Assembly: GCF_964340395.1 (NCBI RefSeq)
Contig: NC_135557.1
Coordinates: 6,533,216-6,597,215, forward strand
Direction: 5' to 3'
From: Glandiceps talaboti
Taxonomy: Eukaryota; Hemichordata; Enteropneusta; Spengelidae
DNA length: 64,000 nucleotides
Shown here piece after piece: positions 44,701-53,015 of the stretch. The notes below the pieces were generated by a model, which was given only the letters and a program-made list of their open reading frames with translations, had not been told where the DNA came from and searched no databases. A program made the translations under genes and the position numbers. Numbering within the stretch: position 1 is the first letter of the stretch; every line of letters begins with the position of its first letter.

Positions 44701-45530
44701 AAGGAATTGTTTATATTGCAGACATATTTGATCCAACTGGTAAGATCAAGGGATGGGAAGCCCTTGAAAGTATAGGTCTCTCAAAAATTCACCTCCTCCT
44801 GTGGAGGGGAGTTATATCGGCACTTCCTTTGGAATGGAGGAATGGTAATCCTGTTCATGTGAGACCAGAAACTCCTGTGGGTCTTTTTGTTAAAAATTCT
44901 TTTTTTCCAATAGAGAAAACCACTTGTAAGAAAGTTAGAAAACAACTTTCAGCAAATTATTTTATTCCACCCAGAGCTCAATATTACTTTCAGCACATAC
45001 TTGAGACAGAAATAGAAGTAAATGAGTGGAACGAACTTTATCGCATACCTTTTCAGGTAACAGTTGAAACAAAACTTCAAGAATTTCAGTGGAAATTAAA
45101 TCATAATATCATTTTTACCAATTATTCATTATTTCGTATGAAACCTCCACTGGTCGAATCAAGCCTCTGTACTTTTTGTAAGCTTACTGACGAGACAGTA
45201 CTTCACCTTTTTTGTAATTGTGAATGTGTTAAACTAATATGGAATCGACTGTTTGTAGCATGGGGTAAGATTTTGAATATTCAAGAAAATCTATCTGAAA
45301 AGCAAATACTACTTGGTGACAGACTTTTCGCACCTATACTTAACCACATTGTAATCATTACTAAGACAACAATATATGACTGTAAGCTAAATGGTAAAAT
45401 ACCTTCCTTTAACATGGTTAGGCAGAAAGTTAATCTTAAAAGGAAAATAGAATACTACATGATGAAAAGGAAAGACATGTTAGATAAATTTCATCAGAAA
45501 TGGAATGACTTAAATGGCAACATTGTGTAA
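41787..45530 (+). CDS. LINE ORF2: AP-type endonuclease and reverse transcriptase
   Basis: 1247 codons without a stop, starting MKSSFKIMSLNVRGL. The endonuclease (about 1-240) keeps N11, E40, NTYAPN, D146 and N148, SRIDFF (R208, D210) and D234-H235. The RT (about 460-760) has LIEKKDKD...NWRPITLLN, AIDFQKAFDSLEW, VRQGDPISPALF and the catalytic FADD at 701-704. A C-terminal CTFC...HLFCNC zinc-knuckle-like motif follows. All key residues are present, so the protein may be active in target-primed reverse transcription. The same family, decayed, is at 11.0-12.6 kb. Confidence 0.97.
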   Translation: MKSSFKIMSLNVRGLRAYKKRRSIFIWLRKYKPQIIFLQETHSIPQDESVWSKSISGHCIFSHGSNTSRGTAVMILNLDYKINSVETDTNGRIIIISVDIMGKPYLLINTYAPNLETEHKIFLETLSSMLDPFLEDPGREIIWGGDQNITLNNSLDRMGGNPSIWQGSINRLEDICCNFDLVDIWRIQNPDEKRFTWRRLRPNLIQSRIDFFMISSSAQLMVNDTDIIPSVLTDHSAITLVIGDRTCKPGSSYWKLNNSLLQDPDYITLIQEKFQSWVEEYGTVIDNGKLWDFLKYKIKVCSIAFGKHKAQSRKKRIQELENQLKLLDQQISCNPIGATRDALENVMHELQVEYNYITEGAIIRSRVDWYELGEKNTKYFLGLERRNAKKGQIVNLIDNTNKVLSKPEDIQKEIKAFYIKLYSSRLHESLPQDGHTFSSHTRLSDIDRNSCEGLITMQEAIDFLNCLPGNKTPGNDGLTPEFYFTFWPLVGQYVLNSFNHAYHQGEMNSSQRQGVITLIEKKDKDKRFIKNWRPITLLNTDYKILSKCIARRLDKVLHKIIHETQTAFVKNRNIADSVRLIDSILNFTKDTNIPGILMAIDFQKAFDSLEWNFIFLTLNSFNFGPSIKHWISTFYKNPTSCVMNCGLSTGYFDICRGVRQGDPISPALFIMSLELLLVALRANTSIHGIKICMSEIKASAFADDLTCFLADLDSVNNLLTLLETFSIYSGLCVNFEKSEAMWIGSWRSRNDTPFGVMWPMSPLKIVGIYFSYNSDLAYGMNVRGPMDSLKKCLTLWSARKLTLIGKVQIIKTLVIPKFLYLFNLIVMNKRDIKQINKLLHKFIWNGPEKVARSTLIGDIGQGGLNMLDVFALYDAFRVKWIQRYLNGEISHPWKIPFSYYLRPVGGSLIFKCNFRTSLLDITIPPFFRSILVSWQKMLPYNNIQSVEDTVIWNNARILVNNRSVCYLDFISKGIVYIADIFDPTGKIKGWEALESIGLSKIHLLLWRGVISALPLEWRNGNPVHVRPETPVGLFVKNSFFPIEKTTCKKVRKQLSANYFIPPRAQYYFQHILETEIEVNEWNELYRIPFQVTVETKLQEFQWKLNHNIIFTNYSLFRMKPPLVESSLCTFCKLTDETVLHLFCNCECVKLIWNRLFVAWGKILNIQENLSEKQILLGDRLFAPILNHIVIITKTTIYDCKLNGKIPSFNMVRQKVNLKRKIEYYMMKRKDMLDKFHQKWNDLNGNIV

Positions 45531-45673
45531 CAGTCAAAATTATCATGAAATGAGAAAGCAAAACCTCCCTTCTTTGTATGTACTCTTTCTTTATTTCCTA
45601 TTGTTCCACTTCTGTACACTTGTATATGTATACTTTTTGTTTGAAAAGCAATAAAGACTGATTAAATATAAAA

Positions 45674-45960
45674 AAGTCAGGTACATCAAGTGATAAGTCA
45701 GGTCCGTCAATTGACAAGTCAGGAACGTCAAGTGATAAGTCAGGTCCGTCAATTGACAAGTTAGGAACGTCAAGTGATAAGTCAGGTCCGTCAATTGACA
45801 AGTCAGGAACATCAAGTGATAAGTCAGGTCCGTCAATTGACAAGTCAGGAACGTCAAGTGATAAGTCAGGTCCGTCAATTGACAAGTCAGGAACATCAAG
45901 TGATAAGTCAGGTCCGTCAAATGACAAGTCAGGAACGTCAAGTGATTAAGTTGATGTCAA
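45674..45960 (+). repeat. 42-bp tandem repeat (about six units) with LINE target copy
   Basis: It begins with the right target duplication (45674-45687). The unit alternates aagtgataagtcaggtccgtc and aattgacaagtcaggaacgtc, divisible by three, and encodes 14 residues on the plus strand. Frames on both strands stay open because of the period, so minus-strand frames here are shadows. Confidence 0.95.
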
Positions 45961-46247
45961 GTGATAAGTCAATTTGTACGAACGTTGTATCATTTTTGGC
46001 AATTGATAATTCAATGTGGACAGTTGACAATTCATAGCGTGCAATTAAATCAAAGCGTACGTTGAAGTCTGCACAAAGCACCCCAGCTTGCTTGGAAGTG
46101 AATACACGTCAACTGACGACTACTTTACAGAACGCATTTGGAAATCGTAATACCAATGTCTACAAAGCTAGGTATGCTCGTGACAAGTTATATGACCTAG
46201 GTCATGACCCGGAAAAAAACCATTGGACCCCGTCTTACATCCAGTAA

Positions 46248-46487
46248 TCATGTGTACGCTCGCACATCCTTGTCAGTTTTAGTGGTCATTTTGCTAAACA
46301 ATAGGGAAGTGGTAACAACCTAGCGATAGCTCCTGGTAAACTGCAGTTTTGCACGTGTTCCGACCATTGATACCTACCGTATTGTGACCAAGTCATTATG
46401 AATATATGACCTATGTTATTACAGCATTCGTTTTCAGTAAGAATGGAAATCTGAGATACATTTCTCGAAATTACTTTCGCTCAGACA
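46248..46487. other. spacer between the SDKSG frame and the hAT element
   Basis: No gene recognised. It ends in tcagaca, the left copy of the hAT target duplication (46481-46487). Before the hAT insertion it continued directly into 52948. Confidence 0.6.
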
Positions 46488-46500
46488 CAGTGTTCGAAAT
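46488..46500 (+). repeat. hAT terminal inverted repeat, left
   Basis: CAGTGTTCGAAAT, exact inverse of 52928-52940. Confidence 0.85.
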
Positions 46501-46878
46501 TCGTGGAAAATATCAACTAGTCAACAGGACTGGTAACTTTAAAAAGTTGCCTGTCCTGCCAAAAACTTATCTGTCCTGATATTATGCCTTGCAATTAAAC
46601 GAAATCAAATACAACTAAGAGTTACCTATACTGTAATAGGCTATTACTTTGTCTGTGAACAAATGAAGATGGGATGGAATCATCTTTTTCTTTAAATAAT
46701 CTTTATTTGTAAACAATCATCAATTGCAAGGTACATACTGCACAATACAGTACTTTACTTTGTATTCACAATTCATACTGTCAGTTTCCATGTATAACAT
46801 AATACAATAATATATTTAAAGTCATGAGTCTGGGAGAAAACAGGTACACAATGTACACAGTTTTGCTTGCTTTGCATG

Positions 46879-47295
46879 CTAAACATCAGACAGATCACCA
46901 GTACTATCATCTGTTTCAAGCAGATCTGAGAAGTCAGAGTCATAGTCTGAGTCTGGGTTGTAAGCATCTCCAGATTTGTCATGGGCATCTTCATGTTCAG
47001 GTAATACAGCAGCTGCATCATGAAGTTCATCAATCACCTGTTCTGTCAACAAACCCCACAACTTTTTGCTGTATTTCTGTTTTTCCTAAGTCTTTGAAGG
47101 TCAGCGCTTTCATTATGGCATTATAAATGCCCTGTGCATTTGCAACCTCACAGGCAATAAGCCCAAGAAAGTAGCAGTGGGGAATGCCACGTCTTGCGAA
47201 GTGTACATACACAATCTCATTTTCCACGACAGACACATCAGTTGAACCATCCGACAATAAACTGCAGTATCGTGCTTGTGAGAGTTTACTTTCAA
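46879..47295 (-). pseudogene. hAT-like transposase, part beyond the DIRS insertion
   Basis: Continues the frame from 51969. Codons from 47295 read ESKLSQARYCSLLSDGSTD, then NEIVYVHFARRGIPHCYFLG and IYNAIMKALTFKDLG. DGSTD is the family's first catalytic-core segment (ZNF862-like or KIAA1586-like hAT-derived proteins). After about 47060 the sequence jumps, with a frame change, to an acidic C-terminus (LWGLLTEQVIDELHDAA...) ending at TAG 46879. The rest of the catalytic core and the dimerisation domain are missing, so this is an internally deleted copy. Confidence 0.65.
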
Positions 47296-47322
47296 TTCTA
47301 TTACGTCATCACACTCCAGTAA

Positions 47323-47359
47323 TCACATGAGACTGCACTGCGCATGTGTAGCTTCAGTG
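47323..47359 (+). repeat. DIRS left inverted terminal repeat core
   Basis: 37 bp (atcacatgagactgcactgc...) exactly inverse to 51853-51889. The outer 27 bp (47296-47322) have no counterpart in the right repeat but do in the internal complementary region. Confidence 0.93.
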
Positions 47360-47461
47360 TGCTGCAAGATTTTGAAGACGTGAACACGTACGTGTTCGTC
47401 TCTATGCTAAACAATAGTGTATTCTGTGTAGCTAAATTTACTGTCGACGTGGTCGACAGGC

Positions 47462-48604
47462 ATGGCGACTAAGCCAAGAGACAATGTTTCTAAGGACTTG
47501 AGTGGTGCAACCACTCCCGAGAAAGGCAAGAAACGGAAACATGATAAGGTGAGCATGAGCGTTGTTGACGCTTCACAGGCGTCCACGAGTACAGGTGGAC
47601 TCACGTGTAGTACTAGTAGAGGTCAGGGCAGCGACATGGCGGCCATTTTGAACTTGTTGACGGTGATAAAAGACAGTCAAGGTAAGCTAACCGCCCGTAT
47701 GGATAAACTAGAAACTGACTGTTACTATGAAGGTGGTGACATGGAAGGTAATGATAGTATTGGCAAGGACATTGACGAGCCTGTTGTCAAACGTCACGTT
47801 TCGGACGCGTCCGAAGCTAGTGTTTCAGCCACCGACGACACTGTGAGTGACGTCAATACAAACAAGTCAACTCCAAGTATTTTCAAAGATATCGCCAGCA
47901 AGTTTCTTGTGAAGGAACAATGTGACGAGCCAGCAGATAATGATTTTGCTGAAATGATAAATGCACTATTCAGAGATGGTATCTCTGACGACAAATATAA
48001 TGACTTGATTAAGAAGTTCAATCGACCATCGAACTGTCAAGGGTTGTCTAGTGTGAGAGTCAACCAGTTGATTTGGGACATCATACGTCCCGAAACTAGA
48101 AGTTTGGACACTAAGTTTCAAGCTGTGCAAACGTCACTTGTCAAGGGTTCAGCCTGTGTGGCTAAAATGGTTAGTGCACTAGCCAAGTATAAAGAACGCC
48201 CATCAGATATTGACAGTAGTGAACTACAGAATTTGTTAGACATTGGTACAGATTCGCTAGCCTTATTAGGCAATACCAATCGCCTCATTAACCTTAGAAG
48301 AAGGGATTGTATGAAGGCAGACCTAAAGTATGATTACCTACACTTGTGCTCAACTACAGTGCCATTTTCAGAGCTGTTGTTTGGTGATGATATCACCAAA
48401 AGAGTTAAAGATATACAAGAAGTTAACAAGGCTGGTAACCAAATTGGTACTTGGCAACAACGAGGCACTAATTACCGTGGCAGAATTAGAGGCCGTGGTT
48501 TTAGATACAGAGGTAGAGGTCGTACCAACCATAGAGGTCAATATGATAGATCAAAAAACTACTCACAAGGCCAGAGAAATCAGGCCAAGCAACATTCCAA
48601 GTAA
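47462..48604 (+). CDS. DIRS ORF1, gag-like protein
   Basis: 380 codons from ATG 47462 to TAA, which overlaps the next ATG by one base (TAATG at 48602-48606). The N-terminal third is Ser/Thr/Asp-rich and disordered. The middle (about 150-330) is helical-looking with RVNQLIWDIIRPETRSLD and LLDIGTDSLALLGNTNRLIN, typical of DIRS gag proteins. The C-terminus is Arg/Gly-rich (RGRIRGRGFRYRGRGRTN), probably RNA-binding. Intact. Confidence 0.85.
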   Translation: MATKPRDNVSKDLSGATTPEKGKKRKHDKVSMSVVDASQASTSTGGLTCSTSRGQGSDMAAILNLLTVIKDSQGKLTARMDKLETDCYYEGGDMEGNDSIGKDIDEPVVKRHVSDASEASVSATDDTVSDVNTNKSTPSIFKDIASKFLVKEQCDEPADNDFAEMINALFRDGISDDKYNDLIKKFNRPSNCQGLSSVRVNQLIWDIIRPETRSLDTKFQAVQTSLVKGSACVAKMVSALAKYKERPSDIDSSELQNLLDIGTDSLALLGNTNRLINLRRRDCMKADLKYDYLHLCSTTVPFSELLFGDDITKRVKDIQEVNKAGNQIGTWQQRGTNYRGRIRGRGFRYRGRGRTNHRGQYDRSKNYSQGQRNQAKQHSK

Positions 48605-50688
48605 TGGATAATGGAAGTGCAACTTCTGTATTACCTGTAAGTACTACTACTACAAAACAAGCTATTTTTCAAGCAGGCAGACTGAAACAATTTGAGTATC
48701 AATGGCGAGATATTACAAATGATGAAAGAATAATTGATATTGCAATACATGCCCATATTGAGTTTATTGATGATAAACCACCAGTGCAACTTTATTTACC
48801 AAGTTTATCATCCTTCAGCGTGGCTGAGGAGGAAATTATTAGTACTGAAATATACAAGTTTCTGTCAAAGAAAGTGATCGTGGAATCACAACATTGTGAG
48901 GGTGAATTCATTTCACCAATTTTTGTGGTACCTAAGAAAGATGGTACACATAGAATGATTCTCAACCTGAAATGTTTGAACAATCATGTGCAATATCATC
49001 ATTTCAAAATGGACACATTAGAAACAGCTTTAAGGCTGATAACACCTGGTTGCTACATGGCATCTGTTGATCTCAAAGATGCATATTATACTGTTCCCAT
49101 AGCCAAGGAACACCAGAAATACTTAAAGTTCTTATGGAAAGGACAATTGTTTCAGTATACCTGCTTGCCAAATGGGCTTGCATCAGCCCCTCGTATGTTT
49201 ACTAAACTCCTAAAACCAATGTATGCCACATTGAGGAAATTGGGCCATACTAGTATGGGCTATATTGATGATTCTCTTCTTGCAGGGAGTGATGTCATTG
49301 AATGTAAACAAAACATTTCTGATACTGTGAATCTAGTGACACAGCTTGGGTTTATTCATCACCCAGATAAATCTGTTCTGGTGCCTACCCAAAAACTTAC
49401 CTTTCTTGGGTTTGATATTGACTCTGTATCAATGGCTGTCACCTTGACACAAGGTAAAATTGAGAAATTGATTACTGAATGTAATACGTTAATGAGAAAA
49501 GATAGCGAATCAATACGAATGGTTGCTAAGGTCATAGGCCTTATGATTTCCAGTATACCTGGTGTCGAGTTTGGACCATTGTACTACCGATCTCTTGAGA
49601 TGGCAAAAATTAAAGCATTGCAATGGCAAAATGGTAATTTTGATGCTTGTATGGCCATAACCTCTAATATGAAAAAAGATCTGGACTGGTGGATCCGAAA
49701 CCTACCTCATGAAAAACGTTCAATCAGTAAAGGAAATTCAGACATCACAATTTGTAGTGATGCCTCCACATTAGGCTGGTGAGTCAGCTGTGAAGGAAAA
49801 AAGGGTGGGGGCAGATGGATGGCTGGGGAGGCCAACCACCATATTAACTATTTGGAATTACTGGCAGTATACTTTGCTTTGAGGTGTTTTGAACAAACAA
49901 TTATGAACAAGCATGTGAAAGTGTTGTGTGACAACACTACAGCAGTGGCCTATATTAATAATATGGGTGGTGTCCGGTCAGTAGAATGCAATGACATTGC
50001 TAAAACAATTTGGCTTTGGTGCAAAGAAAGGGGCATATGGCTTACAGCATCACATTTACCAGGGTCACTAAATATAGAGGCTGATTATGAATCAAGGCAA
50101 TTCAATGAGCAAACTGAGTGGCAACTTAATCCATCTATATTTGCACTCATTATGAAGGAATGGGGGCTCCCCACTATTGATTTGTTTGCTAGTAGATTGA
50201 ACAATCAGCTCCGTCACTTTGTGTCATGGAAACCTGACCCAGATGCAGTGCATATAGATGCATTTACAATTATCTGGAAGTCTCATTATTTTTATGCATT
50301 TCCTCCCTTTAGTGTCATCGGAAGATGCACACAGAAAGTTGCAGTGGACCAAGCAACCGGTATACTGATCACACCACTGTGGCCGACACAACCGTGGTTC
50401 ACACAGCTATTGCAAATGTTAGTGGATCATCCACTTCTACTACCAAGAATGGACAACCTGTTGAGGTTTCCAAATTCTCAGAGACTTCACCCATTGCGGA
50501 AGAAAGTGCAACTGATAGCTTGTCTTGTGTCAGGCAATCACCTGAAAAGCAAAACATATCTCGAGGGGCAACCTCGATCATCATGGCATCTTGGAGACAG
50601 GGTACCAAGAAACAGTATGGAACGTACACCAGAAGGTGGCTATAGTTTTGTAGTAAAATCAAGGCAGATCCACTTCATCCAGCTGTAA
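48604..50688 (+). pseudogene. DIRS ORF2: reverse transcriptase, RNase H and methyltransferase-like region, one nonsense codon
   Basis: The frame starts at ATG 48604. The RT (about residues 90-260) has FVVPKKDGTHRMILNLK, MASVDLKDAYYTVPI, LPNGLASAPRMF and the catalytic YIDD. RNase H begins ICSDASTLGW, where TGA at 49780 interrupts it (GGA Gly in relatives is a likely origin). It then continues in the same frame with HHINYLELLA, LCDNTTAVAYIN and HLPGSLNIEAD. After it, TIDLFASRLNNQ and FYAFPPFSVIG match the Dam-like methyltransferase region of DIRS elements. The reading past about 50400 overlaps the recombinase frame. Confidence 0.88.
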
Positions 50689-51494
50689 CACAAGTGTTGG
50701 ACTTTCTAACTGAACTATTCAATTCTGGAATAAGTTACAGTGCCTTAAACACAGCAAGATCAGCGTTATCTGCATTGTGTTCAACTAATCAGCAAAGAAC
50801 AATTGGGGCACACCCACTTGTTGTTAGATTCATGAAAGGAGTTTTTAACCTTCGACCTACCGTTTCCAGATACAGTCATGTATGGGATGTTACTAAGGTA
50901 TTGCATTACCTCAAGACTTGTTCACCAGTAACTGAACTTACCTTAAAGACACTTACCTTGAAACTGGTTATGTTACTAGCTTTAGTAACAGCTGCACGTG
51001 GACAGTCATTGCAGTTGTTAAACTTGCAATACATGACACAGGATGAAGGTTCATATACCTTTACTTATGACACTTTACTCAAACAGAGTCGACCTGGATT
51101 TGCTAACCCAGTAGTAGTCTTACGAACATATGAACCAGACAGACGATTATGTGTCTGTGATACATTGAAAGAATATTTATTACGTACTAAGAGTACTCGC
51201 AATAATGAACACCAACTTTTTATAAGTTATGTTAAGCCATATAAAGCTGTATCAAAGGCTTCAATAAGTCGATGGCTTCGTGAAGTTATGACTAGATCAG
51301 GAATAGATACTGATGTATTTAAAGCTCACAGTGTAAGAGCTGCTGCTACTTCAAGAGCCAAACAGAGTATGGTTCCAATAGATCACATCTTAGCCAGAGC
51401 AGGTTGGTCTTCCACCTGCACCTTTGCAAGGTATTATGATAAACCCATTGCCAAAGCCACTGATGTATTTGCTGAAAGTATTTTGAAAACCTAA
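50325..51494 (+). pseudogene. DIRS tyrosine recombinase, one nonsense codon
   Basis: Frame from ATG 50325, overlapping ORF2 in another frame, to TAA 51494. The N-terminal core-binding region has ASWRQGTKKQYGTYTRRWL, then TAG at 50643 where relatives have an acidic residue, then the same frame continues DFLTELFNSG...NTARSALSAL. The catalytic domain keeps Arg in VTAARGQSL, the HxxR box in HSVRAAA, the WSS segment and the Tyr in FARYYDKP. It would integrate the circular DNA intermediate. Apart from the single stop it is well preserved. Confidence 0.9.
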
Positions 51495-51663
51495 TGTCAC
51501 AGTATTCCAGGTATGGCATTGTACAGGTTAATCTTCGTAGAGAGAGAATTTATGTAAGTTTATTTATTCATACAGAAGTGAACTGTATACTATTATATTA
51601 TTTATTGAGTATATAAAGCACCTTGAAATGTGTACTCGTTTCATTCGCATGTCTTTGCTTTAA

Positions 51664-51786
51664 AGTCTCATGTGATTCCTGGAGTGTGATGACGTAATAG
51701 AATCCCCAAATTAAACGAAACTTACCTGGAAGTTGAAGTTTGGTAGGGATTCTATGTAGTCATCTTTAACACGAAAGGGATCACAT
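51664..51786. repeat. DIRS internal complementary region
   Basis: 51664-51703 is the complement of the left end of the element (one mismatch), and 51701-51786 is the exact complement of the right end (51883-51968). The parts meet at aat, the shared trinucleotide of the ends. This is the DIRS template for joining the ends into a circle, and it precisely defines both termini. Confidence 0.93.
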
Positions 51787-51852
51787 ACCCACCCAGACTA
51801 ACCCTCCCTTGAAGTTGGTTTTTTTGTAGACATGCTCATTCAATCTTTAAAG

Positions 51853-51968
51853 ACTGAAGCTACACATGCGCAGTGCAGTCTCATGTGATCCCTTTCGTGT
51901 TAAAGATGACTACATAGAATCCCTACCAAACTTCAACTTCCAGGTAAGTTTCGTTTAATTTGGGGATT
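51853..51968 (-). repeat. DIRS right inverted terminal repeat with extension
   Basis: 51853-51889 pairs with the left repeat; 51883-51968 forms an 86-bp perfect hairpin with 51701-51786 (loop of 96 bp). Confidence 0.93.
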
Positions 51969-52562
51969 TTAGCTCGTTCTACCTCTGATATGGCTACGAG
52001 AAACTGCTGGGCACTTTTATCGTTATGATATGTATGACCAATATCCACACCTTTCTGTTTGTCAAGTGTGCACTGCCATCTAAAGTCGCTGATCGGTCTG
52101 GATTTCTTTGCCAAAGCATGGGCATTTTTGAAGAGTTTAGACAGCTTATCAATTGTTGCAGTGTTCATCGATTGCAGTGCCCTTTCCGCTACCGATTCAC
52201 CTGGAGCAGCATTTTTTGCATCAAGGTATTGCTTGGCATATTTATGCCCGTCTGAATTTCAGAGCCTCGTGTCTGAGATTTGTAGAGCCTCTCACGAATG
52301 AACCATTCGAATATTTGTTGTACTTGTCAGCATGTTGTGTTTTTTTGGCAATGGGCGCGTACACAGTTCTGCATAATTTGCAGTACAACTTCTCGCGGGC
52401 ACTATCGTCGGTGACTAACCAATCTTTAAATTCAATTTTCCATGACTGAACAATTGTTCTCTTACGTTTCGTGGCATCATACTCCCTGTTTGCGCTTAAG
52501 GTTTCCCCCGGTGTTCTTCGTTTAGCCGGGAGAGTTGGTAGGCCAAGATAATTGCGGAGCAT
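51969..52562 (-). pseudogene. hAT-like transposase, N-terminal zinc-finger part
   Basis: ATG at 52562 opens a basic N-terminus (LPAKRRTPGE, TKRKRTIVQSW), then a TTF/BED-like zinc finger with KLYCKLCRTVYAPIAKK and STNLRHEALKF. A one-base shift near 52240 moves the frame; it continues DGHKYAKQYLDAKNAAPGES, NTATIDKLSKLFKNAHALAK and SAQQFLVAISEVERAK, ending where the DIRS begins. The N-terminal zinc finger and domain order match hAT-derived proteins such as ZNF862-like proteins. Dead by frameshift, DIRS insertion and internal deletion. Confidence 0.7.
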
Positions 52563-53015
52563 AATTCTGATAATTCCTCAAAACTCACCACCGCGCCATT
52601 CCATGTTATCGTTGATTGACGCAGTACTTTACAGCGCTGTAAAACTCATGGAAAATCTACTTTGATTGGTTGATTTTCAAGGTCGTGCGTCATTCTGTCC
52701 AATCGGCTTGTTTCTTACTCGCAATACATGAACTGAGGAGTTGCCAAAAGATGGCGTTGGAGGCGCTATCCAGGACGGCCAGTGTCACATCACAGTCTAT
52801 GAATAGAAGTACATGTGTATGATCGCCTAAGTTAGTTGTCGACCCACGCTGTCCGACGGACTGGTAACTTTTTTATTTTACCAGTCCGGTGGAAAAATAG
52901 CCAGTCTCGGACTGCCGGACAGGCGTTATTTCGAACACTGTCAGACATCAGAAAAGCTACGCCGACTTTGCCGTTGATAACGAAAAGGGCCGTTTGATTT
53001 GTGTGAGGAACTACC
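52563..53015. other. hAT right end and flank
   Basis: Contains the hAT subterminal region, including a small hairpin ggactggta...taccagtcc at about 52858-52888, the right TIR (52928-52940) and the right target copy (52941-52947). After that comes the pre-insertion sequence continuous with 46487. Confidence 0.7.

Larger units (their letters stand above)
40546..45673 (+). mobile_element. L1-like (L1/Tx1 clade) LINE, 5' truncated
   Basis: A 5.1-kb non-LTR retrotransposon flanked by a 14-bp direct repeat. It has two frames, ORF1 (truncated at its start) and an intact ORF2, separated by about 530 bp. The 3' end is a short AT-rich tail, ataaagactgattaaatata plus a few A. Intact ORF2 and an exact target duplication suggest a recent insertion. 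Alternative: the element is full length from about 39.5 kb, with ORF1 starting at 40490 and a one-base deletion near 40549. The downstream copies of the flanking repeat favour truncation. Confidence 0.85.
40490..46247 (+). pseudogene. SDKSG-repeat reading frame interrupted by the LINE
   Basis: ATG at 40490 opens MERNPRQKSNSSSDKSGT. Skipping the LINE plus one target copy (40546-45687), the frame continues through 42-bp repeats encoding SDKSGPSIDKSGTS, 105 codons in all, to TAA at 45947. The repeat motif and a further ~70 codons resume in another frame (45957-46247, with one TAG) and end QNAFGNRNTNVYKARYARDK...WTPSYIQ. So besides the insertion there is one frameshift and one nonsense codon. I recognise no family; the Ser/Lys/Asp/Gly repeat is probably disordered. 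It could be a host gene or an ORF of an unknown element. Confidence 0.5.
47296..51968 (+). mobile_element. DIRS-type tyrosine-recombinase retrotransposon, complete structure
   Basis: 4673 bp from attctattacg to ttggggatt, with gag-like, RT/RNase H/MT-like and tyrosine recombinase frames, inverted terminal repeats (47323-47359 / 51853-51889) and an internal complementary region (51664-51786). There is no target duplication, as expected for DIRS elements, which integrate by recombination of a circle. Joining the flanks at the shared ATT restores the hAT frame: ...VERAKI continues as ESKLSQA. Two in-frame nonsense codons suggest a recently inactivated copy. Confidence 0.95.
46488..52940 (-). mobile_element. 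hAT-like DNA transposon, internally deleted and hosting a DIRS element
   Basis: Termini CAGTGTTCGAAAT (46488-46500) and its exact complement ATTTCGAACACTG (52928-52940) flank the segment. tcagaca lies immediately outside both ends (46481-46487, 52941-52947), a 7-bp target duplication where hAT elements usually make 8. A subterminal ggactggtaactt occurs near both ends. Removing the 4.67-kb DIRS leaves about 1.8 kb with a disrupted zinc-finger/transposase frame on the minus strand. Confidence 0.85.

Noticed and set aside
45591-45941. Two long minus-strand frames with DLSLDVPDLSIDGP-type repeats
   Set aside because: They are antisense shadows of a 42-bp, in-frame tandem repeat whose sense strand continues the interrupted frame.
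46824-47126. Plus-strand 100-codon frame
   Set aside because: Antisense shadow of the hAT-like acidic C-terminus.
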